From Propionicimonas paludicola (GTDB lineage: Bacteria; Actinomycetota; Actinomycetes; Propionibacteriales; Propionibacteriaceae): DNA of 64,000 bases. Shown piece by piece: positions 63,025-64,000 of this stretch. Numbering within the stretch: the first letter of the stretch is position 1; every line of letters begins with the position of its first letter. The position numbers and the translations under genes were made by a program. Location of the stretch: contig NZ_PDJC01000001.1 in assembly GCF_002563675.1 (NCBI RefSeq), positions 2,480,001-2,544,000 of the forward strand, in the 5' to 3' direction. Below the pieces are notes generated by a model, which searched no databases, was not told the DNA's origin, and saw only the letters and a list, made by a program, of their open reading frames with translations.

Positions 63025-64000
63025 GTGCCGAGCCTTCGCATCCGCCAACGCGACGGCCGACGGTCCTTGCTGATCGTTGCGCTGAGCCTTGCCTTGAGCG
63101 CCTCCCTGCTCCTGGTTGCGCCCGGTCGGGCCTGGGCGGCGAAGTACGCCAAGCCAACCGGGCTGACCGCGACCGTCAGCGCCAACACCGTGGCCTTGAC
63201 CTGGAAGGCAGTCAAGGGCGCCCCCGGCTACCGGGTGCAGTTCTCCACCGAGCCGAAGATGAACACCTTCGCGACCCTCGACGTGGTCAAGCCCTACGTC
63301 GAGTGGACGAACCTGGACATGGATCCGAATCGGAACGCTCCACGGCTGAGTCCGAACACGACCTACTACTTCCGGGTGAAGGTGATTACCCTCGCCAAGG
63401 CCAACCTGACCTCCTACTCGAAGATCTTGAAGGTCAAGACCGCCAAGGCCGACCGGATGGCTGAGCTGCCTCCGATCGCGCTCAAGGCCACCACCCAGAG
63501 CCCCTCTTCGATGTACCTGTCGTGGTCGTCCCGCGGACCGGGAGTCGTCTACCGGATCCGCTACGGCACCGGCAAGAAGCTCCCCCTCGGCAAGTCCCAG
63601 CTGGCCCACAGCGAGTATCCCGGCATGGTGCTGAGCGGGCTGGCCGCCGGCACCAAGTACTACTACAAGGTTCGGGTGCTCACCCCCGACCGCCTCGGGT
63701 ACCGTTCCGACTACTCCACGACCGGCTCCTTCACCACCGCAAAGAAGGCCGGCTCACCGGTACTCAAGGTCGGCACCTACAACCTGTGCAGCTCCCCCTG
63801 CGCGGGCTGGAACGGAACTCGCGAACCGGCAGCGGTGGCCAACATCGCCGCGCAGTCGCTGGACGTGCTCTATCTGCAGGAGATCTCCACCAGCAAGCTG
63901 CCGAACTTCCTGACCGCGCTGAATGCGGCCTCCGGCCGGCGCTACGTCAGCACCGATCCGGCTAACCGGAACGTCTCGAACACCACTCGGCTGGTGTACG
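63025..64000 (+). CDS. Secreted FN3-FN3-EEP protein, copy 3 (3' end outside window)
   Basis: The frame starts at GTG 63025 (GAGGAGG at 63011-63017) and stays open to the window edge, 325 codons. Signal peptide LLIVALSLALSASLLLVAPGRAWA; FN3 domains with TVALTWKAVKGAPGYRVQFS and SSMYLSWSSRGPGVVYRIRY, nearly the same words as copy 2; then the start of the EEP domain, LKVGTYNLCSSPCAGW and VLYLQEIS. The catalytic C-terminal half is not visible. Likely product of tandem duplication with copy 2. Confidence 0.88.
   Translation, partial: MPSLRIRQRDGRRSLLIVALSLALSASLLLVAPGRAWAAKYAKPTGLTATVSANTVALTWKAVKGAPGYRVQFSTEPKMNTFATLDVVKPYVEWTNLDMDPNRNAPRLSPNTTYYFRVKVITLAKANLTSYSKILKVKTAKADRMAELPPIALKATTQSPSSMYLSWSSRGPGVVYRIRYGTGKKLPLGKSQLAHSEYPGMVLSGLAAGTKYYYKVRVLTPDRLGYRSDYSTTGSFTTAKKAGSPVLKVGTYNLCSSPCAGWNGTREPAAVANIAAQSLDVLYLQEISTSKLPNFLTALNAASGRRYVSTDPANRNVSNTTRLVY

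Overview
The window is chromosomal DNA from a high-GC Gram-positive bacterium, most likely an actinomycete. Evidence: strongly GC-biased third codon positions, GTG/TTG starts, a DUF1707 protein, a polyphosphate-glucokinase-type ROK kinase, a DUF664/DinB protein, and many genes whose -10 hexamer lies 6-7 bases before the start codon (leaderless pattern). The gene mix (polyphosphate glucokinase plus many sugar and peptide importers) would fit Propionibacteriales, but the sequence alone does not settle the family.

Layout. 1-2109: right end of an integrative element. It holds a truncated AlbA/Schlafen-type gene, a tyrosine recombinase and a 3' tRNA fragment that marks the attachment site; the rest lies left of the window. 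2110-17900: chromosomal genes: ATP-grasp enzyme, LapA-like membrane protein, DUF427 protein with a flavin disulfide oxidoreductase, a four-gene osmoprotectant (OpuC/ProU-type) ABC operon, an ArsR-SulP pair, a solitary AT-richer 816-aa protein of unknown function, a YwaF-type membrane protein, an MFS transporter and an enolase.

18000-33900: carbohydrate and vitamin import. A galactofuranose-type ABC importer (ytfQRT-yjfF-like) has LacI-type palindromic operators in front and a LacI regulator behind, next to a PfkB kinase. Then come a PAS protein, a polytopic membrane protein, a thiBPQ thiamine importer under a TPP riboswitch, and galactokinase. 34300-48660: a dipeptide/oligopeptide ABC operon in the order C-A-B-D-F, a GH3 beta-glucosidase, and a complete beta-glucoside PTS operon (IIBCA, GH1 6-phospho-beta-glucosidase, BglG/LicT antiterminator, Gfo/Idh/MocA oxidoreductase) with a recognisable RAT/terminator leader, then tRNA-Gly(CCC).

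48800-64000: LuxR-type regulator, DinB protein, DUF1707 and two bacterial-PH membrane proteins, galE, polyphosphate glucokinase, a lipoprotein serpin, a CPA1 Na+/H+ antiporter, argS, and three consecutive secreted proteins that join fibronectin type III domains to an endonuclease/exonuclease/phosphatase (EEP) domain; the third runs off the window.

Much of the region supports scavenging of sugars. Galactofuranose-type import, galK, galE, two glucosidases, a PTS, polyphosphate glucokinase and enolase could together feed plant- or cell-wall-derived sugars into glycolysis; that linkage is inference. The most interesting unexplained items are the 816-aa orphan gene, the FN3-EEP gene array, the operator architectures, and the incompletely seen integrative element.
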